The notes beneath the pieces are model-generated. The model did no database searches and was not told the DNA's origin. It saw only the letters and a program-made list of their open reading frames with translations. Below, one piece after another: positions 1 through 7,993 of a stretch of 64,000 nucleotides of DNA (its first letter is position 1; each line of letters opens with the position of its first letter). The DNA lies in NCBI GenBank assembly GCA_963728195.1, contig CAVSIX010000005.1:331531-395530 (forward strand), written 5' to 3'. The stretch is from Sva-07 sp963728195 (GTDB lineage: Bacteria; Actinomycetota; Acidimicrobiia; Acidimicrobiales; Ilumatobacteraceae). A program made the position numbers and the translations under genes.

Positions 1-1071
1 GCGATGATCGCCGACCCGGCCTACCTCGAGATCGCCAAGCGGTTCCACGAGAATCCCGACCAGCTCGCCGACGCCTTCGCCAAGGCGTGGTTCAAGCTGC
101 TGCATCGCGACATGGGGCCGGCCAACCGCTACGTCGGCCCGCAGGTGCCCGGCGAGGAGTTCCTCTGGCAGGACAACGTGCCGGCCCAGGAGGGACCGAT
201 GATCGGCGACGCCGAGATCGCCGAACTCAAGTCGAGCATCCTCGGCTCGGGCCTCGGCACCGACCAGCTCGTGCGGACCGCATGGGCGTCGGCGTCGACC
301 TACCGTCGCACCGACTACCGCGGTGGCGCCAACGGCGCCCGGATCCGCCTGTCGCCGATGAGCGAATGGGACGTCAACGTCCAGTCCGGTGTCAACTCGG
401 TCATCGCCAAGCTCGACGAGATCCGCAGCGACTTCAACGGCAAGGGCGGCGCGCAGGTGTCGCTCGCCGACATGATCGTGCTCGGTGGCACCGCCGCGGT
501 CGAAGCTGCGGCCAAGGCTGCCGGCCACGACGTCACGGTGCCGTTCACACCCGGTCGCACCGACGCCTCGCAGGACGACACCGACATCGACTCGTTCCAG
601 TGGCTCGAGCCGAACGCCGACGGGTTCCGCAACTACGTCCGCAAGTTCGGTTCGGTTCCGACCGAGCACCTGCTGATCGACAAGGCGTTCATGCTGAACC
701 TGAGCGCTCCGCAGATGACGGCGCTCGTCGGCGGGCTGCGCGTGATCGGCAACAACGTCGGCGACGAGGGCTACGGCGAGTTCACCGACCGCAAGGGTCA
801 ACTCACCAACGACTTCTTCGTGAACCTCCTCGACATGAAGACCAAGTGGTCAGCGGTCGGTGAGGAGGAGGACGTCTTCGAAGGCCGCGACCGCTCGACG
901 GGCGACCTGAAGTGGAAGGCGACGCGCGTCGACCTCGTGTTCGGTGCCAACAGCCAGCTGCGAGCGCTCGCCGAGGAGTTCGCTGCGGCGGGTGGCGAGG
1001 ACGATTTCGTCCGCCACTTCGTCGCCGGCTGGGTGAAGGTCATGGAGAACGACCGCTTCGATCTCAGCTGA
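1..1071 (+). CDS. katG: Catalase-peroxidase KatG, C-terminal part (5' end outside window)
   Basis: The reading frame is open from the first base and ends at a TGA at 1071, so only the last 355 or so residues are present. The protein is the C-terminal half of a bifunctional haem catalase-peroxidase, which removes hydrogen peroxide in the cytoplasm. The segment FAKAWFKLLHRDMGP near residue 27 is typical of the KatG family. The catalytic Arg-Trp-His of the N-terminal domain would lie upstream of the window and cannot be checked. The C-terminal domain of the family has lost haem binding but is needed for folding of the active site. Full-length KatG is about 720-750 residues, so about half is missing. 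The gene converges on a MarR regulator, with a repeat element between them. Confidence 0.93.
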   Translation, partial: AMIADPAYLEIAKRFHENPDQLADAFAKAWFKLLHRDMGPANRYVGPQVPGEEFLWQDNVPAQEGPMIGDAEIAELKSSILGSGLGTDQLVRTAWASASTYRRTDYRGGANGARIRLSPMSEWDVNVQSGVNSVIAKLDEIRSDFNGKGGAQVSLADMIVLGGTAAVEAAAKAAGHDVTVPFTPGRTDASQDDTDIDSFQWLEPNADGFRNYVRKFGSVPTEHLLIDKAFMLNLSAPQMTALVGGLRVIGNNVGDEGYGEFTDRKGQLTNDFFVNLLDMKTKWSAVGEEEDVFEGRDRSTGDLKWKATRVDLVFGANSQLRALAEEFAAAGGEDDFVRHFVAGWVKVMENDRFDLS

Positions 1072-1155
1072 AGTTTCCGGTTTCCTGTTCGGTGGGGTGT
1101 CGCGCTGCGGCACCCCACCGCCGCGTCTGCGGACGCGTTGGCGCCGTCATGCGCT

Positions 1156-1200
1156 CCGATGAGCGAAGCGACCGGATACGGGGTGTTTGGCTCACCGATG
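1156..1200. repeat. Degenerate copy of the 42-nt inverted-repeat family
   Basis: CCGATGAGC at 1156 is followed by 25 nt and then GCTCACCGATG. This matches the arms found at 6758, 31207, 47570 and 48576, but the right arm has a C for T change and the interior is one base longer. It lies between the convergent 3' ends of katG and the MarR gene. The copy is clearly weaker than the others. Confidence 0.6.
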
Positions 1201-1259
1201 GCTTCGGTTCGCTGGCGGCTGACCGCCGCAGGTTGGCCACCAGCTCGGAGCCGACCGAT

Positions 1260-1766
1260 TCAGTCCTGCTCGGCCGGGCTCTCGACCGACTGGAGCAGCA
1301 CCCGGAGAAGATCGGTCAACTGCTTGCGCTGGCGAGGGGACAGCCCGGCGATGATCTCCGACTCGTTGGCGGCGTGATCGGCGACCGCTCGATCGATCAG
1401 GTCGAGCCCGGTCGCCGTGAGTCCGACGAGCACCAGGCGACCGTCCGTCGCGCTCTTCGTTCGCTCGACGAGGCCGCGCTCCTCCAGCCGGTCGATGCGG
1501 TGCGTCATCGCCCCTGAGGTGATCATCGTCGATGCGAGGAGCTGACCAGGGGTGAGCTGGTAGGCCTCGCCGTGGCGTCGAAGCGTGGCGAGCACGTCGA
1601 ACTCCCACGACTCGAGCCCGTGTCGGGCGAACACCGACTCGAGTCGTGGGCGGATCGTCTTCTCCAATCTGGAGATCCGACCGATGACCGCCATCGCCGA
1701 CACGTCGAGGTCGGGTCGTTCGCGGTTCCACTGCGTGATGATCTCGTCGACGTGATCGTCCGGCAT
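1260..1766 (-). CDS. MarR family transcriptional regulator
   Basis: This is a 168-aa winged-helix regulator of the MarR type. The N-terminal helix leads into a recognition region around SGAMTHRIDRLEERGLVER (about residues 85-105), and the following wing contains DGRLVLVGLT. MarR proteins bind as dimers to short palindromes and usually repress themselves and a neighbouring gene. The start ATG at 1766 is chosen because a TACGCT -10 box ends six bases upstream; a TTG at 1784 would extend it by six residues. It is divergent from an EamA transporter, and the shared 58-bp gap holds a palindrome overlapping both -35 boxes. The likely role is control of that exporter. The inducer is not predictable. 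Confidence 0.9.
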   Translation of the reverse strand: MPDDHVDEIITQWNRERPDLDVSAMAVIGRISRLEKTIRPRLESVFARHGLESWEFDVLATLRRHGEAYQLTPGQLLASTMITSGAMTHRIDRLEERGLVERTKSATDGRLVLVGLTATGLDLIDRAVADHAANESEIIAGLSPRQRKQLTDLLRVLLQSVESPAEQD

Positions 1767-1772
1767 CGCAGC

Positions 1773-1800
1773 AGCGTACCGCAATATCTCTTGACATCAA
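1773..1800 (-). promoter_or_regulatory. Leaderless promoter of the MarR gene
   Basis: On the minus strand a TTGATG -35 box (1800-1795), a 16-nt spacer and a TACGCT -10 box (1778-1773) end six bases before the ATG at 1766. Transcription would therefore begin at or next to the start codon. Confidence 0.6.
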
Positions 1801-1805
1801 GATAT
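1786..1805. promoter_or_regulatory. MarR-type operator palindrome
   Basis: The core TCTTGACATCAAGA (1789-1802) has perfect 6-bp arms around a CA centre, and two more pairs follow on each side after one mismatch. It covers the -35 boxes of both divergent promoters. A further inverted copy of its left half, ATGTCAAGAGAT, begins at the transporter ATG (1825-1836). MarR family operators commonly have this TTGA-TCAA form. Confidence 0.7.
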
Positions 1806-1818
1806 CTCGCGGTATGGT
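1791..1818 (+). promoter_or_regulatory. Leaderless promoter of the EamA transporter
   Basis: TTGACA (1791-1796), a 16-nt spacer and TATGGT (1813-1818) are followed by six bases and the ATG at 1825. Geometry and spacing mirror the MarR promoter on the other strand. Confidence 0.7.
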
Positions 1819-1824
1819 CTCTTT

Positions 1825-2808
1825 ATGTCAAGAGATTCCATGCAGCACGCATCACTCACCACGGCACTGACACCGGCGGTCTGGGGCACGACCTACCTGG
1901 TGGCGACCGAGTTCCTGCCGACCGGGCGCCCGCTTCTCGCCGCCACCGTGAGGGCGTTGCCGGTCGGATTCGTCTTCGTGGCCCGGACGCGCCGCCTGCC
2001 GAACGGCCACTGGTGGTGGCGCGCCATCGTGCTGGGAGTGCTCAACATCGGAGCGTTCTTCGCCTTGCTCTTCGTCGCCGCATTCCGTCTGCCCGGCGGT
2101 GTCGCAGCGACGGCCGGCGCGATCCAGCCGCTCGTCGCCGCCGCCATCGCCGCGCTCGTGCTCCGTGAAGCACTGACCCGCACCACCGCCGTCGCGGGCT
2201 CGCTCGGCGTGGCCGGCGTCGCCCTGCTCGTCCTCGGACCGCAGGCGGCGCTCGACCCGATCGGGGTGGCGGCCGCCCTCGCCGGCACGCTCTCGATGGC
2301 GACCGGGGTCGTGCTCACGAAACACTGGGGCCGCCCAGTCGACCTCATCACGTTCACCGGGTGGCAATTGACCGTCGGAGGGATGGTGCTCGTGCCGGTC
2401 ATGCTCGTCGCGGAGGGGTTGCCCGACGGGATCTCGCTGACGAATGCGGCCGGTTTCGTCTGGCTCGCCGTCGTCGGGACCGGGCTCGCCTACGTGAACT
2501 GGTTCCGGGGCATTCAGTTGCTCCCGGTGGCGGTCGTCAGTTTCCTCGGGTTGCTCAGCCCGCTCGTTGCCACCGCTGCCGGGTGGATCGTTCTCGACCA
2601 GAGCCTCACGAATCTGCAGTTCCTCGGCGCCGTCCTCGTCGTGTCGGCGATCCTCCTCACGCAATCCCGCCCGCACCCGGCGGTCGCGGCGCAGGATCAG
2701 ACTCCGTTGGAGGAACGCTGCAGGTCGACGCATATGACCGTGGCGATCTCGCCGACACGACGACCCGAGGTCGAGCGGTCGGGGGCGTGCGTCACCCGCA
2801 GATCGTGA
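1825..2808 (+). CDS. EamA/DMT superfamily permease
   Basis: This is a 327-aa integral membrane protein with about ten hydrophobic helices in two EamA repeats, a typical length for the drug/metabolite transporter superfamily. Members export amino acids, metabolites or toxic compounds, and the substrate here cannot be read from the sequence. The opening WGTTYLVATEFLP is characteristic of the family. The tail of about 35 residues after the last helix is hydrophilic. The start at 1825 follows a -10 box by six bases and has no Shine-Dalgarno sequence, so it is probably leaderless; an alternative ATG lies at 1840. The divergent MarR gene is the likely repressor. Confidence 0.9.
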   Translation: MSRDSMQHASLTTALTPAVWGTTYLVATEFLPTGRPLLAATVRALPVGFVFVARTRRLPNGHWWWRAIVLGVLNIGAFFALLFVAAFRLPGGVAATAGAIQPLVAAAIAALVLREALTRTTAVAGSLGVAGVALLVLGPQAALDPIGVAAALAGTLSMATGVVLTKHWGRPVDLITFTGWQLTVGGMVLVPVMLVAEGLPDGISLTNAAGFVWLAVVGTGLAYVNWFRGIQLLPVAVVSFLGLLSPLVATAAGWIVLDQSLTNLQFLGAVLVVSAILLTQSRPHPAVAAQDQTPLEERCRSTHMTVAISPTRRPEVERSGACVTRRS

Positions 2809-3206
2809 GTGGCCCACGATCGTCGCCGAATCTGTAATCTCACGGATGTCGCCGTCCCTCGGATCGTCGAAGCTGACACCAGCGAGGCGATCGGCGCTAC
2901 GGCCGGAGAAGGGGAGTGGTATGGCATCAACCGTGGGCATCGACCACGACGCCGCGATGGGGCGGCCGCCGTATCCACCCGAGCCGCCGCTTCGAGCGAA
3001 GATCCGCCTGACGAGGACGATTCCTACCGGTGGGGTCATCGGTTCATGTTCGGCCTCCGGTTCGTGGTGGGCAGCGGGTCGATGATCGTGTCGACGGTGA
3101 CGACCACAAGCGCCGCCGGCGGTCGGCGCAGGGCCCGACCGGCGGTGCGGTCTTCAACGTCATGTGCGACGTGCCCAGGACGCCGGCGTTCCTGAACGGT
3201 TGACGG
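2809..3206. other. 398-bp stretch without a convincing gene
   Basis: Several short frames are open, but none shows a recognisable domain. One candidate begins with an ATG at 2921 behind GGAGAAGGGGAGTGGT and would give 54 residues. Another frame ends in NVMCDVPRTPAFLNG just before 3200, which looks protein-like and may be the tail of a decayed gene. No hairpin or promoter stands out. Confidence 0.4.
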
Positions 3207-3653
3207 TCAGGACGCGTTGGCGTCCGGGTCCGCAGTGGTCGCTTCGTTGGCGGCGAGGCGCTCCTCGGCGATCGCTTCGATCTTGCGTGCAGCTGCCGGT
3301 GCCTGCTCCATCAGCGTGCGGAAGTCCCAGGTGATCAGCGACGCCAGCTTGCACCGGGTGTGAGCGACGACTCGAGCGGTCCGGCGCTTGCCGGTCAGCA
3401 AACCGATCTCGCCGCAGATCTCGCCGGGTCCGAGCCGCTGGACCGGGTCGAAGTCGTGGGTGACATCGACCTCGCCGTCGAGCACGACGAAGAACCGGTA
3501 GGAGAAGTCCCCCTCCTTGATCAGGCTCGATCCGGCGAGCAACTCGACCTCTTCGAAGAGTGCGGCGCTCCGCTCGAGTTGCTCGTCGGTGAGTCCCTCG
3601 AACACGGGGGACACGCGCAGCTTGGAGGCGTCGATCGCCATCGTCATCACCAT
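3207..3653 (-). CDS. Single-domain cyclic-nucleotide-binding protein
   Basis: This 148-aa protein consists almost entirely of a cNMP-binding beta-roll of the CRP/FNR type. The stretch ELLAGSSLIKEGDFSYRFFV leads into the phosphate-binding cassette, where GEICGEIGLLTGKRRTA corresponds to the usual GE-(x)-L-(x)-RxA element. No DNA-binding helix-turn-helix follows; only a short Ala-rich tail remains. It may be a small sensor acting on a partner protein. The start at 3653 follows a purine-rich GAGAAG. A TAGGGT box on the minus strand (3685-3680) lies at the 3' end of the next gene upstream, so the gene may have its own promoter. The patatin gene at 17.6 kb carries the same domain. Confidence 0.85.
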   Translation of the reverse strand: MVMTMAIDASKLRVSPVFEGLTDEQLERSAALFEEVELLAGSSLIKEGDFSYRFFVVLDGEVDVTHDFDPVQRLGPGEICGEIGLLTGKRRTARVVAHTRCKLASLITWDFRTLMEQAPAAARKIEAIAEERLAANEATTADPDANAS

Positions 3654-3682
3654 CTTCTCGTCGCTGGTCGGATGGTGCGACC

Positions 3683-4537
3683 CTAATCGGTCGTGGCCGA
3701 CGGGCCCTCGGGCTCGGTGCGGCCGGTGAAATCGTCCATCGTGTGGTAGACGCCGAAGATTCGGTCGGCCAGGAAGTCACGCACGTCGGTCGGGACCACA
3801 CCCTTGAGGATCTCGCTCAGCTGCACCGTCCTGGGCAGGACGACGAACGCCCGGCCGGCGAGCGTCCCCTTCCACGCCTCGTCGACGACATCGGCGGGGT
3901 CGAGGATCGGCAGCAGCGGCGCCGACTTCGCACCCTCGAACATTCCGGTGCGTGTGTAGTACGGGCAGACCGTCGTGACCTTCACGTGGTCGTGGCCCGC
4001 TTGCTTGAGCTCGAGGCGCACCGAGTCCGACCATCCGATGACCGCCCATTTCGACGCGGCGTACGCTGCCATCCGCGGGTTGGCCGTGAAGCCCGCCGCA
4101 GAGGCCAGGTTGAGCAATCGGCACTCGCTCTGGGCGTCGATCATCGCCGGGAGGAACGCATGGGCCACGTACATCGGGGCCAATGTGTTGACCTCGATCG
4201 TCGACGTGGCGTCGCGTCGGAGGTCGGTCTCCCAGAAGTACCGGTTGCCTCGGACGATGCCGGCGTTGTTGACCAGGACGTCGATGCGGCCCAGATCGTC
4301 GAGGACCGTGTCGGCGGTCTCTGCGACGACCTCGGCGTCGCTGACGTCGAGCACGTAGCCGCTGACCTCGCTCGATTCGCCGTCGAGTTCGGCGAGCGCA
4401 TCGTCGAGCGCCGGTTCGTCGACGTCCCAGAGCACGACCGAGGAGGCCCCCTCGGCGATGGCGCGCTCGGCGAACATCCGGCCCATCCCCATCGCCGCGC
4501 CGGTGACCAGGACGTTCTTTCCCTCGACCGACTTCAT
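3683..4537 (-). CDS. SDR family NAD(P)-dependent oxidoreductase
   Basis: This is a 284-aa classical short-chain dehydrogenase. It has the nucleotide-binding TGAAMGMG motif near residue 12, the structural NNAG motif, a serine in LASAAG, and the catalytic YAASK. The ADVVDEAWKG and VVLPRT segments towards the C-terminus resemble SDRs acting on lipid or long-chain substrates. Its ATG overlaps the stop of the upstream acyl-ACP-reductase-like gene (ATGA at 4537-4534), so the two are translationally coupled. Together they suggest successive reduction or oxidation of an acyl or aldehyde intermediate. The exact substrate is unknown. Confidence 0.92.
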   Translation of the reverse strand: MKSVEGKNVLVTGAAMGMGRMFAERAIAEGASSVVLWDVDEPALDDALAELDGESSEVSGYVLDVSDAEVVAETADTVLDDLGRIDVLVNNAGIVRGNRYFWETDLRRDATSTIEVNTLAPMYVAHAFLPAMIDAQSECRLLNLASAAGFTANPRMAAYAASKWAVIGWSDSVRLELKQAGHDHVKVTTVCPYYTRTGMFEGAKSAPLLPILDPADVVDEAWKGTLAGRAFVVLPRTVQLSEILKGVVPTDVRDFLADRIFGVYHTMDDFTGRTEPEGPSATTD

Positions 4538-6645
4538 GACGACTCCCTCCTCCCGAGACCAGTGACCGCCGGTTGCTGCCCCGCCCGGGCGGCGAGCGCC
4601 GAGGTGCGGACCCGATCGAAGTCCTCGTCGGTGTACGGCCCGTTGACGCCCGAGATCGTGGCCAGCTTCATGCCGTGCTTCAGGCCCAGCTGGTAGATCT
4701 CCTTGACCTTCGGCCAGCTGATGTTGCGCCCGACGGTGAAGTTCTCGTAGCGGCCGTCGAGGGCGAGCACGATCGTCTCGGCGAGGCAGGCGAACACGAC
4801 ACCGTCGGGCAGTCCGATGTCCTTCATCCGCACCTCGCCCGGCAGTTCGACCTCACCGGACTCGATCACCAGCACGTCCGGACGTCTGGCGATGTCCTCG
4901 GGAGACATGTCGAGCGGTCGTGCGACGTCGGTGATCACGCAGCCCGGCTTGACGCTCATGATGTCGAGCACCTTCTGTCCGGCAGCCGAGGTCGCCGTCA
5001 CGATCATGTCCATGTCCGACAGCGCAGCCGACGGATCGGTCGCGACGTGCACGACGGCGCGCGGGTCCTCCCGTTCGATCTCCCGCTTGATCTGGAGCAG
5101 CTTGGCGGTCTCCGGCGACACGAGCCAGACCTCGTCGGCGGCGAGCGCGAGCAGCCGGGCGCAGACCGAGCCGATCGCTCCCGAGGCGCCGACGACCATT
5201 GCCTTGCCGTGGAGGAGTCCGTTCTCGTCGGGTTCGAGGATGCCGAGGCGGCGCACTGCCTCGTGCGCCGCCCACAACGCTCCCGAGGCGCTGTAGCTGT
5301 TGCCGGTGGTCACCGGCAGTGTCGCCCTCTTCGCGACGGTGACGCCGGCGTCGCCGACCACCTTCGTGAACGCGCCGAGCCCCATGATCTGTGCGCCGAG
5401 GCGACGCGACAGGTCGGCGGCCTCGAGCAGCCGTGAGTACGTGAACTCGGGTGGGTGGGCGAGCATCTCCTTGGGGGTGCCGCCGACGGAGATCAGCCAC
5501 CCCTCGGCCTCGTCGCCGGTCTCCGACACGATCCCGGTGACGTGGCTGTACACGAAGGGCGGGATGTAGGCCACCGTCTTCTCGACGATGCGGCCCATGC
5601 CGGGGAGACGGGCGATCTGCCCCAACGGCTGGACCTGCTTGAAGTACTCGGTCGACAGCGGATGGATGACGAACGAGAAGCGACTCTTGCGACGGCGGCC
5701 CCGGGGCCACAGCAGACGCGGTTCGAGCCCGGCGCCCTGGATGAACTGGGCGAGATCGTCGGTCGTCAATTCCTTGCCGGATGGCAGGGTCGCTGCCGTC
5801 ATCGCCTCGTACATCGCCGGCACGATGACGAAGTCGAATGGTTGGGGAGTGACGTCCACGACGAGATCTGCGCCGAGATCGCTCAGCGCAGCGAGCCGGG
5901 CGTCGGAGACCGTGCTCGTGATCACGGCCTTGCCGGCAAGTTGCGGCAGACCGAACCGCATCAGTTCGGAGTACGAGCCGATGAGGACGTCGGCGTCCTT
6001 GACCGCGAAGTGGGCGATCTTGTCGCTGATCCAGCCGACGGGGCCGTCGACCTGCTTCTTCAACGTGTGAGGCACCTGGCGCCAGGCGAACTCCCCGATG
6101 CCGGCGGTGGTGGCGGTGATCGGATTCGTCTTGACGTGGCCGGGCAGCACGAGATCGTGGTCGGAGGAGTCGAAGATGATGTTGTCGGTGAATTCGCGAA
6201 GCACCGCAATGGTGCGCTCGCGGGTGGTCCCCCCGACCACGACCACCCTGGCGTTGGCGAAGTAGCCGGGCATTTCCGCCTCGACTCGCCGGATCGCCCA
6301 CTCCTGGAAGATGTCGGCGAGGAGTGAGTCGTCGCGGACGGGAACCCGCTGCGTCGTGTGCGTGATCCGCTCCACGTCGTCGATGGAGTTCTCGAGGTGT
6401 CCGGCTGCGCGAGCTTCACGGACCCCGCTGACGGCGATCGCGTCGGCTTCCAGCGACCAGCGCCGGACGTGGTCCTCGGCCGCCCGGGCGTCGCCGCTCG
6501 TGCCGACGCGGACGAGTCGGAAGTCGCGGCCGCCGAGGCTGACGAGTTCGTCGTAGTCCCACTCGTCGCCCTGGAAGGTGATGTTCACGACCGTGATGGG
6601 CTCGTGCTCCCGCTCGGGTGTCGAGTCTCCACGATGTCCGCTCAT
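4534..6645 (-). CDS. Long-chain acyl-ACP reductase-like dehydrogenase with a large N-terminal extension
   Basis: This is a 703-aa protein. The C-terminal half (about residues 345-660) resembles cyanobacterial acyl-ACP reductase: IMGLGAFTKVVGDAG, TTGNSYSASGA, a Rossmann loop VVGASGAIGS near residue 500, and VFACLAETIVLALDGR, in which Cys620 lines up with the catalytic cysteine of AAR. That enzyme reduces acyl-ACP or acyl-CoA to a fatty aldehyde, forming a thioester on the cysteine. Typical AAR is about 340 residues. Here about 340 additional residues precede it, containing VVVVGGTTRERTIAVL and a second nucleotide-binding-like region that I do not recognise. The downstream SDR overlaps by four bases. 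The reductase assignment is moderately firm; substrate and the role of the N-terminal half are open. Confidence 0.75.
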   Translation of the reverse strand: MSGHRGDSTPEREHEPITVVNITFQGDEWDYDELVSLGGRDFRLVRVGTSGDARAAEDHVRRWSLEADAIAVSGVREARAAGHLENSIDDVERITHTTQRVPVRDDSLLADIFQEWAIRRVEAEMPGYFANARVVVVGGTTRERTIAVLREFTDNIIFDSSDHDLVLPGHVKTNPITATTAGIGEFAWRQVPHTLKKQVDGPVGWISDKIAHFAVKDADVLIGSYSELMRFGLPQLAGKAVITSTVSDARLAALSDLGADLVVDVTPQPFDFVIVPAMYEAMTAATLPSGKELTTDDLAQFIQGAGLEPRLLWPRGRRRKSRFSFVIHPLSTEYFKQVQPLGQIARLPGMGRIVEKTVAYIPPFVYSHVTGIVSETGDEAEGWLISVGGTPKEMLAHPPEFTYSRLLEAADLSRRLGAQIMGLGAFTKVVGDAGVTVAKRATLPVTTGNSYSASGALWAAHEAVRRLGILEPDENGLLHGKAMVVGASGAIGSVCARLLALAADEVWLVSPETAKLLQIKREIEREDPRAVVHVATDPSAALSDMDMIVTATSAAGQKVLDIMSVKPGCVITDVARPLDMSPEDIARRPDVLVIESGEVELPGEVRMKDIGLPDGVVFACLAETIVLALDGRYENFTVGRNISWPKVKEIYQLGLKHGMKLATISGVNGPYTDEDFDRVRTSALAARAGQQPAVTGLGRRESS

Positions 6646-6757
6646 CTCATCATCGTGATCGTTGTGTACCGGCTGCCACCAGGGTCTTTCGCGCTGTCGC
6701 TGATCCGCTCCGACCCGGCCAGAGCGGCAATCACTCGGCTGCTCGGATCGTTGTCGT

Positions 6758-6799
6758 GCGATGAGCCAATGGACCAGAAAGCGGCGGTTCGCTCATCGC
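6758..6799. repeat. 42-nt inverted repeat, single copy
   Basis: GCGATGAGC (6758-6766) and GCTCATCGC (6791-6799) are perfect 9-bp arms around 24 nt. The interior reads GGACCAGA, as in the copies at 47570 and, on the opposite strand, 48637. It lies between two minus-strand genes, upstream of the acyl-ACP-reductase-like gene. Confidence 0.85.
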
Positions 6800-6829
6800 A
6801 GACCAGAGCGGGTCGCGTTACGGCAGGGA

Positions 6830-7129
6830 TCAGCGCATCCCGTGGCCCCAGGCGTGGACGATCTCGATGGGCTGGCGGGGCGGTTCGGGCGGCAGGTCGT
6901 CGCCGAAGACGCCACGAAGGAGTTCGTGGACCACGGGGTGCAGCCGAGCGTCGACGAATCGCTCGCACTCGTCTTCGCTCTGCCAGACCTCGATGTAGCG
7001 CAGGCCACCTTCGGGTCGTTCGATCGCGAGGTGCATCACCAGCCCGTCGGGCAGTTCGTCGCCGATGCCGGATCGGATGCGCTCGTAGACGGTGGCGTCG
7101 ATGGGGACGTCCTGGATGTATGCGAACAC
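6830..7129 (-). CDS. Small dimeric alpha-beta-barrel protein (antibiotic biosynthesis monooxygenase-like)
   Basis: This 99-aa protein is predicted to adopt the ferredoxin-like ABM/EthD-type fold: an opening strand MFAYIQDVPI, a helix, then GGLRYIEVWQSEDECERFVD, which is the usual strand-turn-helix with the conserved Trp-Gln-Ser. A proline-rich turn and a closing strand IEIVHAW follow. Such proteins are small oxygenases or binding proteins, and often only fold can be inferred. The GTG start at 7129 is preceded by AAGAGG at good spacing. It is divergent from a TetR regulator, which probably controls it. Confidence 0.75.
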   Translation of the reverse strand: MFAYIQDVPIDATVYERIRSGIGDELPDGLVMHLAIERPEGGLRYIEVWQSEDECERFVDARLHPVVHELLRGVFGDDLPPEPPRQPIEIVHAWGHGMR

Positions 7130-7194
7130 GGCGACCTCTTTCGATCCGAAATGACTTCGTGTGAATTTAATCAAACGATGTGGCTTCGGGTCAA

Positions 7195-7200
7195 TAGGCT
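7195..7200 (+). promoter_or_regulatory. -10 box (TAGGCT) of the TetR gene
   Basis: TAGGCT ends seven bases before the GTG at 7208, implying leaderless transcription. No good -35 box is visible. Confidence 0.4.
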
Positions 7201-7207
7201 TCGGTGT

Positions 7208-7864
7208 GTGGGCACGACGAAGCGATCCACCTATGACAGCTCCGGTCGCAAGGCGAGTTCGGAGGCGACCCGGCAACGCATCCTCGACCGTGCGCATGCC
7301 AGCCTCCTCGAACGCGGCTACCGGGCGACCAAGCTGGCCGACGTCGCTCGCTCCGCCGACGTGCACGTTGCCACGGTGTACGAGCTGGTGGGGCGCAAGC
7401 CGGCAATCCTGAGGGAGTTGATCGAGCGGGCCATCTCGGGGGCCGACCGACCCATCCCCGCCGAGCAGCGCGACTACGTCGCGGCAATGCGTGCCGAACC
7501 CGACCCGGCGCGCAAGCTGACGATCTACGCGGCGGCGACCACGGCGATCCACGCCCGCATGGCGCCGTTGCTGCTGGCGCTGCGCGACGCCGCCACGACC
7601 GAACCCGAGGCGGAGGCGGTGTGGCGTGAGATCAGCGACCGGCGTGCGGCCAACATGCGACTCCTGGCGACCGATCTCGCGTCGGCGCACGGCCTGCGCC
7701 CCGGTCTCACCATCGACGAGGTGGCCGACTTCATCTGGGCAACCAACAGCGCCGAGCTCTACGTCCTGCTGACGTCCGAACGAAGGTGGGAGCCCGAGCG
7801 CTACGAGCGGTGGCTCGTCGAGCTCTGGCAACGCCATCTCCTTGCCGCATCGACGACCACCTGA
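7208..7864 (+). CDS. TetR/AcrR family transcriptional regulator
   Basis: This 218-aa regulator has an N-terminal TetR helix-turn-helix: RQRILDRAHASLLERGYRA followed by the recognition segment VARSADVHVATVYELVGRK at about residues 40-60. The C-terminal ligand-binding part is alpha-helical, as in the family. The GTG at 7208 is preferred because a TAGGCT box precedes it by seven bases; an ATG at 7178 would add ten residues with no family similarity. It is divergent from the ABM-like gene across a 78-bp gap that is AT-rich for this genome and probably holds its operator. The ligand is unknown. Confidence 0.88.
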   Translation: MGTTKRSTYDSSGRKASSEATRQRILDRAHASLLERGYRATKLADVARSADVHVATVYELVGRKPAILRELIERAISGADRPIPAEQRDYVAAMRAEPDPARKLTIYAAATTAIHARMAPLLLALRDAATTEPEAEAVWREISDRRAANMRLLATDLASAHGLRPGLTIDEVADFIWATNSAELYVLLTSERRWEPERYERWLVELWQRHLLAASTTT

Positions 7865-7993
7865 GTCGACGGCTCCAGGTGACGACCCGGCGCATGGAGT
7901 TCGACTCCTGGATGGCGACGCAGCCGCACGCGACCGTCGCAGCGATGACCATGTGCTCTGGCCGCCGGCCGTGCCGGTGGCGAGGCTGATGGG

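Noticed and set aside
2846..3085. Short gene in the 2.8-3.2 kb gap
   Set aside because: Starts and frames were considered (ATG 2921), but no domain, coupling or promoter supports any one of them.
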